A DNA stretch of 64,000 nt, from positions 186,001 to 250,000 of the forward strand of contig JAJAGP010000933.1 of NCBI GenBank assembly GCA_025084515.1, read 5' to 3'. Below are positions 36,901-51,500 of this stretch, piece by piece (the first letter of the stretch is position 1; each line of letters opens with the position of its first letter). Origin of the DNA: Ancistrus triradiatus (Eukaryota; Chordata; Actinopteri; Siluriformes; Loricariidae). Both the position numbers and the translations under genes were made by a program. The notes below the pieces were generated by a model that had not been told where the DNA came from, did no database searches, and worked only from the letters and a program-made list of their open reading frames with translations.

Positions 36901-39900
36901 ACAGAAAAAGCTTTTGGCTTGATATTTCTGTGTTATTAGGATTGCATTATAGGCAGTTAAGTTATATTATGGGATTTTCTCTAAGCCTTGCTTTTATCAT
37001 TAGTTTGAGGTGAAGTGACAGTAGCTGAAGGGCTCCTGCACTCGATCCTGCAGCGGCTGAAACGTTTTGTTGCGTCCTGGCACCGGGACGTCTCTTCTCC
37101 CTGCTGCTGTCGTGCTTGATTTGGAGCGGTTTGAATAGAGACGCTATTGAAGGATCAGGCTGAGGGGTGCAGTTATCCCCGCATGAGGTCGTATGTGATG
37201 TGCATGATGTTCACCGGTGGTTAAGACCTGCCGTGTTTGTGGTTCCTGGAACAGGTCCATTGCCTGGAGTGACAGAACCTGTAAGCGCTGCTGAGCTGGA
37301 ACTCCAGAGCTGCTCTCAAGTGTCCACGCCGGTAAGAGATCCCGCCAAAAACCTCTTGTACATATCACTTTCCTCCCCTCGTTAACATGGCCTCAATCAT
37401 CTCCATTGTTAGCGCTGTCACTGTCGGTGGTTTAAACCGCTTAATCACTCGTTCCTGAGAGCTTATCCCACCCGGACTCCTCTGTTTTTCTCCGGGCTTG
37501 TCACTGTAATGGATAGCTTACCTCGCTAAACAAAGCATAAAGACCTCATGGTGTGAGAATGTTACTGTTTTTGGGATTCTGTCTTTTTCGGGATTCGTCA
37601 CAGACAGTAAGGCGACTGGATGAACCTCGACTTCAGACAGGAGCTAAAGAAGAAGATGATGCAAGGTTTATAATTACAGACGTACATAAAAAGATGTAAA
37701 GAAGTTCACATGGAGGTCATAGAAATCACATGCCTTAAAAACAGGTAAAAATAATAAGGACTAAGTATTCAGTCCTTATACTGATTTTAAGATGTTAAAA
37801 ATTAAAACATAAAAATGATAGACATCATGAACTAAACAGATTAAGACCCTTTACTTACTTTTAGATATTTTAGCTTTAGCTACATACAGTTGTCTGTTTG
37901 GACGCCCCTGTTCAAATGTACTTAAAGCAAACTTATGACATTTTTACACATTTTATTGCATAAATCTTTAAAATAATTAAAACTAAAGTTTTGACACCTT
38001 TTCACATGGTCCACTAGTTTTCCTTATTCATTAAAAGTTGGATAAATATGTCTTCAGCCTGCGTAACCTTACCTGCATTTATAAAATCAACAACGCATTA
38101 CTTGAGCAGGTGTGCCCTAAGTCTGGATCATTTCCAAACTGGCTTATTTGCGGATTATTCATGATTCAGGAAAAAAAAAAACCTTAGAGATGATTTAGAG
38201 AATCCAAACGGTTATTAACAAAAGAACATTTACTGATATCGATTTTTAAAAGCTACATATTAAAATACAGAAATCTTATTTATTTTTAACAAATGTTAAA
38301 CCAATACCAGTGATTATTAGAAAAATATAAATTCTTGGCCATATATGCATTTAAACTACAAAAAATATGTTTTTTTTTTTTTTTACAAAGTGTTAAGTAA
38401 TTCAAGTACAAACAAATACAAGTTTTACAATAAAACCTATAGAATGATATAATAAAAGAGATTAGGTCAGTTTTGCACAAATGTTTGCTGATTTTCTACC
38501 CAAACTGTCCGTTTCAGACTTTACGCTAGTTTGTTTGTGCAGAAAAATATGACTTATAAGTTAAAGCTAATATCGTTACTTGCAATTCATTTACTAAGTC
38601 CATGAAACAATTAATATGACCAGGGAAGTATCTGTATCTTTTTGAAGCTGGATTATTTCCCTTTTTTTTTTTTTTTTGGTTACATGACAATCTGTAACAC
38701 ACGAATCTCTGCTAAATATTTTGTCATTTAAAATTTTGCAACAATTTCAGAAACCAAAGTTTTACAAACATATAAAATACATTTTAAAAATCTGTAATGA
38801 ATCAATCAGGTCCATGCTCACTTTATTTCTTGATCTTTTATTACAGATCCGTTATTGTAATTGTTTCATGTTATGAATTTTAGGACCAGCTTCAGGCAGA
38901 ACATGCGATTCCACTGCTTAACCAGCAGATGCTACCAAAGCGATGAAGCAGCATGTTAGTGTAAACAGCGACATCTGTTGGTGATGTCAACTTAAGGAAC
39001 ATTTTTGCAAGATTCTGCATCAAAGTACGCTTTCTCCAGCGCTGTGTGTTCTCTGGGATAGGCGTCGACCCTGACCAGGAAAAACGCGTTAAAACGTGAG
39101 GGGTATCGTAGTAGCTGTAGAGTTCTACAGTTTGTTAGGTGCCAGATGGTGAAACATTAATTCGTCTACAGCTCCGTTGTCCAATGACAGTTCTTTACAC
39201 CACTGAATGCAAAGGCTCAGTGTTCCAAGTGGTGATCTAGATTTGTGTGCTATGGAGTATGTTCTGACATTGCTTTCAGAGTGAAAGTGTAACTCTAAAG
39301 CAGTCTCCTTCAGTGCTCGCTGATCCTGATCGTATGAGCTGTTTTTCAGGAGATAAACTTGACTGAATTGTTGGAAAGGTGACATCATGGCAGTGTGATG
39401 TTTATCGATGGAGATTTACAGCTGCATGCTTCGTTTCATACACCCAAACCAAAAGCCTGTGGCTAAAACCTTCAAATCCATCGTCTACCGGCGTCCACAT
39501 ACTTTTGGTCATGTAGTGTGGGTGTCGTGGCCACGCTTGGATGATTTGATCTCATCTCTGGGAGGGATTTGAACACAGAAAGTGAACAGATCCCGGCAAT
39601 TATGGGAGTGCGAGTTTTTGCTGTGTGATGTCCCCGTTACCATGGATCCAGTTATTAATCCCGTCATCATAAACTGCTTATTTTCCTATCAGGAGCGACA
39701 CCGAGGCTACGCAGCGCCGTAATTAGAGCAGCCTGGTGCTGGAAAAGTCTTTTTAACAGCTTTTTTCGGCCGTGCGGTGTGCCGAGCAGATGGAGGAGGG
39801 CTCCAGACATGCTGGCAGAGTGGAGAGCGTGAGGCCTGGTCTCGAATCGTCTCGCCTCGCCTCGCCTCGCCTTGTCTCATATCGTGCTACCACACAAAAA

Positions 39901-40518
39901 GATGCCATGCTTTACATGGCACAGAGCCACACACACGTGAACACAGATCTGCATCATATTGCTTCATTTCGCCTTCGGATTTTTCTTTGTGTTAAGAAAC
40001 TTCAACGTCTGCAGGTCATGCCATGCCTGAGCAAAGATGGTAATCTCTTCCATATGCAAAAACGATGGGGAACACCTCAGCTCACCTACCGACACTTGTT
40101 TTCTGACTGATTGCTGATTTTGGGCGCTCTATAAAAAGCAGAAGGCACTTTGTCTTCCTAATGGTTTGTTAGTTTTAGCCGCTCCCGCAGGGTCTCCCAT
40201 TTGACGGCGCGCAAAACAGAGCGTAATGCTTTTGCGGGCTGACTCACTTCTTGGGACAACAATGGTGTGTCGTATGTCAGCTCCCTGGCTCACGGAGACT
40301 TTAGAGCGGCGGTTAATGACGCTGAAGATCACCGGGCTCGTGTTACAGACCTGTCTCTCAGGGACCTTTAGAAGATGTTGGATTTGGATTGACTGCCTCG
40401 TTTAAACGTGATCCGCGATCCATTGTGCTGTTCCGCATTTTTGTAAAGTGTAGAAGCATGATACCTACTCTTGATATCTCCATTTATGAAGGCCTCTAGC
40501 CAGTGTTGTAGTTCTGCT

Positions 40519-40605
<87 letters not shown>

Positions 40606-43600
40606 ATGTATATACACAGTGGAGCAAAAAAGTATTTAGTCAGCCACTGATTGTGCAAGTTCTCCTACTGAGAAAGATGAGAGAGGTCTGTAATTTTCAT
40701 CATAGGTACACTTCAACTATGAGAGACAAAATGAAAAATGAAAGAAAAAAAAATCCAGGAAATCACATTTTTAAAGAATTAAATTGTAAATTATGGTGGA
40801 AAATACGCATTTGGTCAATAAACAAAAGCTCACCTCAATACTTTGTAACATAACCTTTGTTGTCAATGACAAAGGTCAAACATTTCCTGTAAGTTGCACA
40901 CACTGTATCTGGTATTTTGGCCCATTCCTCTATGCAGATCTCCTCTAGAGCAGTGATGTTTTGGGGCTGTCGTAGGGCAACACGGACTTTCAACTCCCTC
41001 CACAAATTTTTCTATGGGTTGAGGTCTGGAGACTGGCTAGGCCACTGCAGAACCTTGAAATGCTTTTTATGGAGCCACTCCTTCATTGCCCGAGCGGTGT
41101 GTTTTGATCATTGTCATGCTGGAAGACCCAGCCACGTTCTATCTTCAATGCTCTCACTGATGGAAGGAGGTTTTGGCTAAAAATCTCACGATACATGGCC
41201 CCGTTCATTCTTCCCTTAACACGGATCAGTCGTCCTGTCCCCTTTGCAGAAAAAGTCAGCCCCAAAGCATGATGTTTCCCACCCCCATGCTTCACAGTAG
41301 GTATGGTGTTTTTTTGGGATGCAACTCAGCATTCAAACACGACGAGTTGAGTTTTTACCAAAAAGTTCTATTTTGTTTCATCTGATCACATGATATTCTC
41401 CCAGTCCTCTTCTGGATCATCCATATGCTCTCTGTCAAACTTCAGATGGGCCTGGACATGTACTGGCTTAAGCAGGGGGACACGCCTGGCACTGCAGGAT
41501 CTGAGTCTCTCTCGGTGTAGTGTGTTACTGATGGTAGCCTTTGTTACTTTGGTCCCAGCTCTCTGCAGGTCATTCATCAAGTCCCTCCGTGTAGTTCTGG
41601 GATTTTTGCTAACCGTTCTCATGATCATTTTGACCCCACGGGATGAGATCTTGCATGGATCCTCAGATCGAGGGAGATTATCAATGGTCTTGTATGCCTT
41701 CCATTTTCTTACAATGGCTCCCACAGTTGATTTATTCACACCAACCTGCTTACCTATTGTAGATTCACTCTTCCCAGCCTGCTGCAGGTCTACAATTTTC
41801 TGCCTGGTGTCCTTCAACAGCTCTTTGGTCTTGGCCATGGTTGTGTTTGGAGTCTGACTGTTTGAGGCTGTGGACAGGTGTATATATTCCCCAGTATTTA
41901 TATGGACAACTTGAATATAATGAGTATTATGCAACAGTTAGGGCTCACTTGATGATATAACATGTTTTGTTGACTTTATACCTAGCTAGAGTCTCGGTGC
42001 ACGTCGAGGTGGCAGTTGGGTCTACCTACTCCTGTCACGTGACTCAGTGATGTCTCAAAATTACAAAAGGAGAACGTAATTTGATGAGAAGTGCCAAAAT
42101 GTTGCATAATACTGTACATACAGTACTGTGCATAAGTCTCTTTATTAGAATAGAACCAGAAAATTTGTATGCAGTATTAAATACCTGAAAAACAGCTTTG
42201 ATAGGCTACAGCGACAAATGTGCTTGATCAGGAGTGGTCTTTTTGGAAGGGTAGCAGCCAAGAAACCACTTTTTCTGAAGGGGCACAGGGTGAAAAGCCT
42301 AAGATTGGCTAAAGCTCACAAAACTTGGACTGAAGATCAGTGGAAAAGAGGATTATGGAGTGATGAATTCAAGTTTGAACTATTTGGGTCCAACTGTTGC
42401 CCAAAAAAAACAACTCTAATGGGGGCCTAAGACTTTTGCACAGTACTGTACATGGGATGGAAAGTGAATCACAGCTACCTGGTTTAAAACACTAAATGGA
42501 AAATTGCATAAAATTTCAGTTATATACATCAACTTTCAGAGAGATTGTTTTTCCGAAGAAATCTCAGGTGGCACGGCAGTCTAAAACAGATTGGATTGTC
42601 TTTCCTTAAACTTTGAAAAAGCTATAGGCCTGTGTTCTGGATGTGAGTGGTTACATTCAGCAGCAGCTTCTCTTGCTCAGATATTCTATCATATTCTCTC
42701 TCCCTCTGATGCTGGACTTACTGGACTTACGGGACACCATTTCGATTGAACCCAGCACTCTTCATTTAGTTACCTAGTCGTAATTGCCTCATAAATCTCC
42801 CGTTCTCAGAGCAGTTCTTTGAGTATTTTCCAAGCTCTGTAAGCATCGTATGATGGGTTTAATTAACCCACTTGAAGCTGAACCTTAACAAAGTGAGTGA
42901 GGGGAGAATAAGTCATTTTTATTTTGAAACATTCATTAAAGTCGTGCTTGCTGTTGCGTGGTTTATTTACACTGTGACTGTTCTCCTTACGCCCTCTTGG
43001 CTCTGTTACATGAGACACTGTTATTAATGACTTATTAATGAGACTCATTTATACTGCTTGTTTTTTCCAATCAGTCTTGGTACACAGTGACCAAAACGAT
43101 GTGGACACCGGGACTTCACACCTGTATGTGCTTGTTCTGCTCGGTTTTGGACAATGAGTGCAAGTTCAGTTTCCACTGAGCATAAAACAGCATCTGATAG
43201 TGGATAGCATTGGATCCGTTTTTACGTCACTATCCTAATCAGAAGGTTATGAGTTCAACTCCTAGCTTTTGCCAAGCTGCCACTGTTGGGTTCTTGAGCA
43301 AGAACTGTTGTATTTACATTTAACCAATTATTACACTTATTATATATTCTTCACAAAAACAGAATACACCCTAGAGTGTTTATTTTGATTATTATGGTTA
43401 AGATTAAGCATTAAGCATCTGAGATTTCCTCCACTGAAACTAAAGGATCCAGTCAAATCAGCATCGGATTATTATTTCCATTCTGGTAGCTTCTATCAAT
43501 CCTAGAGTCACTTGTTTCCACTGCTCCAGAGTCCAGTGACCTTGCTTTAAACGACTCCAACCTACGCTTGGCTTTAGACATGCTCATCTTAGGCTTGTCT

Positions 43601-45471
43601 GTCAATGTTCAGACAGCGAAACCCAATTCACAAAGGTCTTGTTTAAACGTTTTGGTGCTGTTACATTTATGTGGAGTTCCACAGGCAACATGGGTTATAT
43701 TCTGTTCTTTTTCTGAGCTTATCTGACTTTGTAGCTTAGCTGTTTTTTTAAGTTTGTAGTTCACATTAAGACCAGAAATGCAATAAGCGCGAGGGAAATG
43801 TTTTGTTATTCTTATGCACCTGTTATCAACGGGAGTGGCTATAATAAAAACAAGAACGTGTGCCTGCATACTTTTGGCTATGCAGTATTCTGTTTATCAC
43901 TGTATTAACCCTCTGAAATGTTCCGATGAGAGAGAACGCACAAACACGTGTGCCCTTGAGCAACCGCAAGCCCTCGTTAAGCCGGATTTCATGTTCCCTC
44001 AAAACACATGCATATAAATCAGTTCTAATAAAGAACCTTTTTTTTTGGTATTTTGTTTCACGAAAACAGAAAACAACAAAACAAAAGCGAATGTTTTGCC
44101 TTTGGTGGGCCCAGCAATGGAAAGCGATGGAGGCGCTCCTCCTATAAATATGTCCACTAAGTCAATCACTAACAGAAACAGCCCCTGGGGGTTAGACCGG
44201 GTTGGAGCTCCACTAACCCTGTGCTCTTTGAACACTACAGAGCCGAATCATGATTGGAAGGATTAGAATAGAAATGCACCAAAGGCTTCCACTGACTAAA
44301 GGTGTTAGGAGCCGCGGCCAGAATGGGGATTTTACGTCTGTGGGTGATTGGAACTACCTGTACATCGCCCACAATCCCCTCCGGCAACAAGATAGCCACG
44401 GACTCTTGTTCTTGTTTTGTTTTGATTATGAGGCTATTTAAGTTCACGGCTTTCCCCAGCACAGTGTGGGAGCATTAGCTCACCTTTACGTTTCTCGTGG
44501 ATGTGCACCCTTTTGTTTGCCGTGTCGACCCAGTGGATTATTGTTTGCCAGCGGTTTTGCCTTGGTGGGTTATCTTTTGTTTGCGGTTTCGCCCCGCTGG
44601 ATTATTAGTCGCCGCGGCCCTGCTCGCTGGATTTGTAGTGACTGCGATCTCACACGCTGGATGTTCTTTTCTGCGGTCTTGCCTGCTGGACTTGTGAAAT
44701 TGTGGTCTCGCTCGCTGGACCAAGGTCAATTCGCGGTCCCTTCCCTCTCTTTGTTGCTTTGCGGCTGCGCCCGCGCTTAAACTGTCTGCAACTGTGTCCG
44801 CCATTTATCTGTGTTCTTATGTATTCTGTTTTTACGGTCGCCTACCGCTAGCCTTCGTAGCTTCCCGCTAGCCTTCGTAGCTTCCCACTAGCCTTGGTAG
44901 CGATCCGTTCTCCCGTTCGCCTACCGCTAACCTCCGTAGCCTCCCACTAGCTTTCGTAGCGATCCGCTTTTCCTGTCGCCTACCGCTAGCCTTTGTAGCT
45001 TCTGGTAGCCTCGATAGCTATCTGCTCTTCCGGTCACCTACCGCTAGCCTGCGTAGCTTCCCCCTAGCTTTGGTAGCTATCCATTTTTCCGGTCGCCTAC
45101 CACTAGCCTTTGTAGCTTCCCGCTAGCCTTGGTAGCTAACCGCTCTCCCGGTCGCCTACCGTTAACCTGCGTAGCTTCCCGCTAGCTTTGGTAGCGATCC
45201 ACTTTTCCGGTCGCCTACCACTAGCCTTCATAGCTTCCCGCTAGCCTTGGTAGCTATCTGCTCTCCCGGTCGCCTACCGCTAGCCTGCGTAGCTTCTCCC
45301 CTAGCTTTGGTAGCTAACCGCTCTCCCGGTCGCCTACCGCTGGCCTTCATAGCTTCCTGCTAGCCTCGGTAGCTATCCGCTTTCCCCGGTCTCAGTTCAC
45401 TGTGTTTTCCTCGGTTGCTGACTATCTCTCATTTTCATTGTTGTTGTTGTTGTTGTTGTTATTATTATTAC

Positions 45472-45507
<36 letters not shown>

Positions 45508-48500
45508 CATCATTATCATTATTAGTAGTAGTAGCATTATCTTCTTGTCAGTTTTTGTCCTTGGTTGTATATTTTTGGGGAACTGTCATAATAAATATTA
45601 TTATTTACTGACTGGAACCACGCAAATCATCAGCCTATCTGAGACTCCCACGTAATAAAATGTGATGGAATAAAGTGAATATTGTATAATTATATAAAAT
45701 GGAACAGCAGAGCGTTTATTGACTGCTTCTGGAGTTTTAAACACCTTAGTGTCACTGCTGGACAGGCCACCAGCCAAAAGCTTCATTAATAATGTAAGCA
45801 AGCAACAGCATTTAGTTTAATCTTAGCTGCTATTAATAATGTTAGCAAGTTACAGCACATACAGTGGTACCTCGGTTCTCCACCACCTCAGAACTCGTCG
45901 AATTTGGTACTCGATGCAGTTTGACTAGAAAAAATTGTCTCTGTTCTCGTTGTTTGCTCAGTCCTCGGCACACTTGCTCAAACTGTCGAGCCTGAGTCGA
46001 GCCCCGTGACTCGGTTCAGTTGCAACTCAATTCACGATGCAGTACAGTGATTATTGCTCCGTGCAGATCTTCACTGCGTTTATCGTGTTTTTCTTTATTT
46101 TCGCATTTGCAGTACTGTATTCTTAGTGCAAAGAAGCCTTCATGGGTCACTGAATGGAAAACAGTAACTGAACCCTCCAGAACACAGGCTGCATTTACTG
46201 TGCTAGCACCCTGAGTTCACCAATAGAGTAAGTGTTTTGCTTTTACTTTTCACTTTCAATCCATTACTCACTAAATGACATGAGATTTTTCAACACTAAA
46301 ATAAGCTTTGTGTTATAATGTTGGGTAACTGTAGGTTAATGTAAGTGTTAATGTGTAATAGGCTCCTCAGTGATACAGTATAGACTATATTAAACTCATC
46401 AGTTCATGATATATATAACTCATGATGGATATGTTAAAACATATCTCCATCATAAATCAGGGAGCACCTGTACAATATTAATGCATATAATGTCTTTTTT
46501 TTGTGTGGGTTTGGAACTCATTCATTCAATTTGCATTATTCCTTTTGGGGAAAAATTGTTGATTGGTTCTTGACAAGCCTTCTGGAATTAATTAACGACG
46601 AGAACCGAGGCAAACTACAACTATTGATAATACAAGCAAGCTACATTATTTAGATTAATCTTACAGGCTATATCTGTTGCTTTAGCTTGCTCTCTTTAGC
46701 TCAAGGTCATACCTTACATAATTAAATTTCCCACCATGCTAACTAAAGCCAAGTCTTGTGTTGTTGTGTAAGTTAATTCGTCCTCCCTTGTTGCCACTCA
46801 GCTGCAAAAATAATTTGATTTACTAACGTCTGTTTCACCTACAGAACGCCCATCGCTGGCATTGTATCCTCGGTATGATGAACTCTTCTTATCTTCTAAC
46901 TATTCTGTGATTACCTTGTACATCCGGCAGGTGCATCAGATAGTAATTGTGTTATTGTCAGTATCCTTTTGGCAGTTGTCCTTTCGCAGTCAAGAAGCCA
47001 AGTGAAGCAGATTTAATCAGTCCACGTGTCAGTCTGTTTCCTCTCACAGAGCGTTGGCGGAGGAATTTTCACAGAAAAAAGGGGAACAATTGTGTCAAGT
47101 TGAAATCAGTTAGCGCCGAGGCTGTGTGTGCCATCGCTAATTAGGGTTTTGGGAAAGATTCGACAATTCGTTTTAATAAGAATTCACTTTGACAGGCAAA
47201 TAAATGCCAGAATGTTCCAGTCATGCATTAACACAGACGAGTATAAAATGCTAATTAAATACGAAAAAACTTCTGAAAGCACGAGTGACAATTAACTCTT
47301 GATGGTTTGTATAATTTGGCTCATATATAAAATCTCTACCCCTGTACTCCTGTTCAGGGACGAGAGGGAGGGTCTGGACCTGAAATTCATTGGGTGCATG
47401 TTTAGGTACACCTTGTACACCATCACAGGGTTCAGTAACCTTCACTTTGCAAGCCTACCCAAGATTCAAACCCAGGCCCTCAGAAGCTGCCATTTCCGGA
47501 GCTTCCTAAGACTAAGATTCACCACAGTGACCACTCTCTCTTCATATTTTTGGAGCTGGCTGTATAATATACAGTATATGCAGTAAAAAATGTTATAAAC
47601 GTATACATGCATACACTCAGTTATTATTTGACTTGTGCAAAAGTTTGGGCACCTCTAATGAAATCCATCATAACCAATCAGCATCAAAGGAATTGATGTG
47701 GTCTTTTTCTAAAAAGCAAAAATAATGAGCTTTTCACCATAAATGAAAACATCGCAAGCATTCGTCATAAATCAAACGATCAAGCAAGGCGTATAAAGCG
47801 GACGGCATCAGACGGCGATAAATCAAAACAACAAAAAAAAGTGGGGTCTGCAGCGAATTTGGAGAACTTTAAAAAACAGGCCATCGCAGGGTATAAAGCT
47901 GAAAGCCTAATGAAGTATTTTTTTTAATCCCCCTCTAAAATATCCCTCTATCTACAGCAAAAAAAACTCCTCCAAACTGGTTAACAGACATGGTCGTGGT
48001 GTTGCAGCGTGTGGTTCCTGGGGTTTGTTTCTTTGAGTCGGTGGAATTTTGTGGAGTCTGTCACCCTCACTCTCTCTCTCGGTCTGTCTTTAATTCACTT
48101 GCTGTTTCTCTCTCTATACATCTATGTATCTGTTTCTCTTTTTCTCTGACATTCTCTTTGTCTGTCTGTCTCTGTCTGTCTCTGTCTGTGCGTCTTGGTC
48201 ACTCTCTGACACTGTCCATCTCTGTCTATCTTTCTGTCTGCCTCCTGTTTTTCTCACTGTGTCTCTCACTTTCTGTCTGTCTATCTGTCTCAAGATAAAA
48301 GTAGCTTTAAATCTTTATGACAATAACTGCAAAACAAGTGACAGCAATAGTGAACAAATATGCAGTATATAATGTATGTATACAGTACTGTGCAAAAGTA
48401 ATAGGCCACCATTAGATTTGTTGTTTTAGCAATACTATAATGACCATATATAACTAAAACAAAATTCAAGCATTTAATCTAATGGTGAATTTCTTTCTTT

Positions 48501-51500
48501 TTTCCTTCTCTTTTGCTTTCTATAACTCTCTCTTTTGTTGTCTTTCTCACAGTGTCTTTCTCTTTCACACTTCTGACTCTTTTTTTTTGCGCTCTTTCTT
48601 ATATATGTTCTGTATATATCTTCTATGTGGATATACAAGTGTGTGTTTATTTCTCTCTATATTTCACTCTGCCTTATTTTTTCCCTTGCTCTTTCGCTTT
48701 CTATAACTCTCTCTCTCTTTCTTTGTCTGCATCTCTGTCTGTTCGTTTCTCTGCCTGTCTCTCCGTCTCTGTCTCTCTCTCTCTCTCTCTCCATATGCTA
48801 AACATGTTGAAGGTTCAAGCCTGGATCCTTCTCCGTACCCATAAATACACTGCCCATTTTCTGACGTGTGATTTATATAACGCAGCATGTTTGTACATAC
48901 ATGTATACTGTGCTTCATCTGTATTAGGCATGTGTGTCTTTGGCTGGAAGACGTATGAAGTGTCTGCAGACGTGTGTAATACAGTATGTATGACACATGG
49001 AACATATGTGCCAGCATGTGTCGTATCAATGTATACACTTGTAATACATGTATAATAATGTCTGTGCTGTACACGTGCCGGTATGTAATGGGTAATTCTA
49101 TACACAACACCTTTAATTCCAAGTAATAACATGGAGTACTGGGTTTGTAGTGTGTATGATGGGAACAATAATATGTAGGAAGTGTCAGGCACTGCATCTA
49201 TAGTCAGCCCCAGAGTTTTTGGGCCCCGCTTTGGTGCAACAGAGAGATACGGAGATGTAACGAGTGCGGCTGAACGAAGCAGAAGAGATGTGTGCAGGTT
49301 CCAATTTAAATGAAGTTTAATTAAACAAAAAATAAACACAACTAAAGTGAGCACCGCAAAAATAGTTTAAACGAAAATCACCCGAACCTGAACCAAAAAC
49401 ACAAACTAAGGAAGCATGCAAGAATATGCGGAAGTTAAACAAAGAGTGTGAGGACGCTCGTTCGAGCCGTGCAAATAAACGCAAAACTAACCATGCAAAT
49501 TCTGAGGAAGTCCAGGAGAAAATCCTCTAGGAACGAAGAAGAGAAACCGGAGTAATCCAAAACGGACGGGCGCACGTAAAGGTTCAGGCAGAACAGAGAC
49601 AATACCACCAACGTTTCAAACAACCCCGTCTGTTCCAGAGTCTCTGGGGCAGACGTGCTCTGGTTGGTCTCTGAGATGGGCGTGCTCTGGTCAGTCTCGG
49701 AAGCAGATGCACTCTGGACGATCTCTGTAGCAGACGTGCTCTGGACGATCTCTGAGACGGGCATGCTCTGGACGGACTCTGAAGCAGTTGTCTTCAGAAT
49801 TGAGTCTGGAATAGACATCTTCTGGACTGATTCAGGATCGGGCTTGACGCTGGCAACAACTGGACCCCTCCAACAGCCGGCAAATGAAGATCCAGCAAAT
49901 GGCGGGCGAGCTGTGGCCTCAGCATCGAGTTAGTGAGCGTGGACCTCGGCATTGAGCTGACATTGGACAGAGGAGCTACGGAGTTCCTCTGAACCTCCAC
50001 AGAGGGCCAAAAACAGCTCAATTGTCCTTAAAATTGGTCGCAAGTCCCTGCTCGAACCTGCGGACACATTGCGGTAGCTAACTGCAGGGCCTTTCCAGAG
50101 AGGCACAAGACAACGAGGGACACATGCTGATACTTGGACATGGAAGAGAAAAAAGAAAAATACCCTGCGCATTGGGAGACAAAACACTGCCATGAATTCG
50201 GATCTCTGTTGAAGTGGTCCGGTATGCACGGGGTGGTCCTGATCGCCCTGGTTTAACCCCCTCTGTCTCATATTCTACAGCAGGTGGGGCTGTTTCCACC
50301 TGCTGCCCTTTTCCTATAAATACCTCACTTCCTGTGCACTTCCTTGCCTTGCATTTGATTTCCTCACCATGGTGTGTCTTGGCTCATGTGTTATTCTGTC
50401 TCCCTGCATGGTTGGTCTCTGGTGTCTTTGTCTAGTGTGTGCTCTGTGTCTTTTGTATTATAGAGTATTGTTGGGTATTTCTGTCCATTGTCTGTTTGTG
50501 TTTAGTATTGTTTGCTTAGCTTTAGCTGATTAGCTTATTGTGTGTTTACACCTTCAGCTAGCTTTATTTCATTAGTTGTTGTTTTGTCTCTGCATTTTGT
50601 ACCTTGTGTGTTAGCTTTGTTTGTATTAGCATGTTTTGGTTCTGTTAGCTTTGCACTTACATCTGCCCCCGTCTCCCGCCTCCTTTACCAACATTACAGA
50701 ATGCAAGGCCAGTACCAGGTTTTAGCAAGTGTGTCCCCAGTTCTCCGTAGCATGCGGTCTGACTCTTCAGATGATGAGCACCCGGAGGACTACCTTAAGT
50801 GGGAGTACCAGTCTCCCTTAACTCTGTTAGGCCTGGACTCCATATCTGAGGTTGCTTGCCCAACTACCACCCTCAGGAGCCCAAAACCTGTGCTCTACTG
50901 CTCGGCCAAAAAGCACCGTAGGAAGCTTAGGTCCACACTTGCCAGCTCAATGCCAAGGTCTATGCTTACTAGCTTGACGCCGGAGCCCACGTGTGTTAGC
51001 ACCACATCAGTGCCTCCGTATGCTAGACATCAGCTTGTGCCACAGTTTGTCAACCATTTGCTGGATCCTCCACTTGCCAGCTCAAAGAGTCAAACAGGAC
51101 TCGACACCTGCTCCTGCCTGCCCACTGTTGACCCCGGCTTTCCTAGCCATGGTAGATGCCCAGCAGGCACTCCAGGGGATAGTTGGACCCCTGTGTGCTG
51201 CCAGGAGGGCTGCAGATAGCCGATGAGTCTGAGGCAGCAGGGTTCATTCAGGGGTTACTGGACATTTTGGGAGCGGTCTCCTCTGCGGTGGCCCAGGGAA
51301 TTAGAGTTGATGGATGATCCTAAGAAGGTCCAGGGGGACCCCAGAGTCCGGCGTGGCTAAGACCCCACAGCCTGAAGCAACGATGCCCACTCCAGAGTCT
51401 ATCAAGGCAACATATGTCCCAGAGTCAGTCAGGACGATGGCCGTTCCACAGACCGTCATAACAGCGGCGCTCGCTCCAGAGACCGTCATGATGGTGGCGC

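Larger units (their letters stand above)
35238..37254 (+). other. C8orf34 intron 9
   Basis: Holds an antisense tRNA-like SINE scrap near 35394-35490 and the second AT-rich degenerate array. Nothing else is recognised. Confidence 0.55.
44303..45656 (+). mobile_element. Candidate solo LTR (about 1.35 kb)
   Basis: Starts tgttaggagccgcggccaga and ends with gactcccacgtaata, a near-inverted terminus of the TGTTA...TAACA type. It contains a TATTTAA box at 44435-44441 and an AATAAA signal at 45590-45595 in the proper order. In between are two tandem-repeat blocks and a trinucleotide tract. No pol coding lies next to it, and no clear target-site duplication was found, so this is a solo LTR or an unclassified element. 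Confidence 0.4.

Noticed and set aside
41390..41857. 155-codon open frame on the plus strand
   Set aside because: It is the mirror of the Tc1 transposase read on the minus strand.
44836..45392. CRISPR-like array
   Set aside because: Units are contiguous variants without unique spacers, in a vertebrate genome.
48513..49354. Open frames of about 180 codons on both strands
   Set aside because: They come from the pyrimidine tracts and neighbouring low-complexity sequence. There are no splice sites fitting the gene and no domains.
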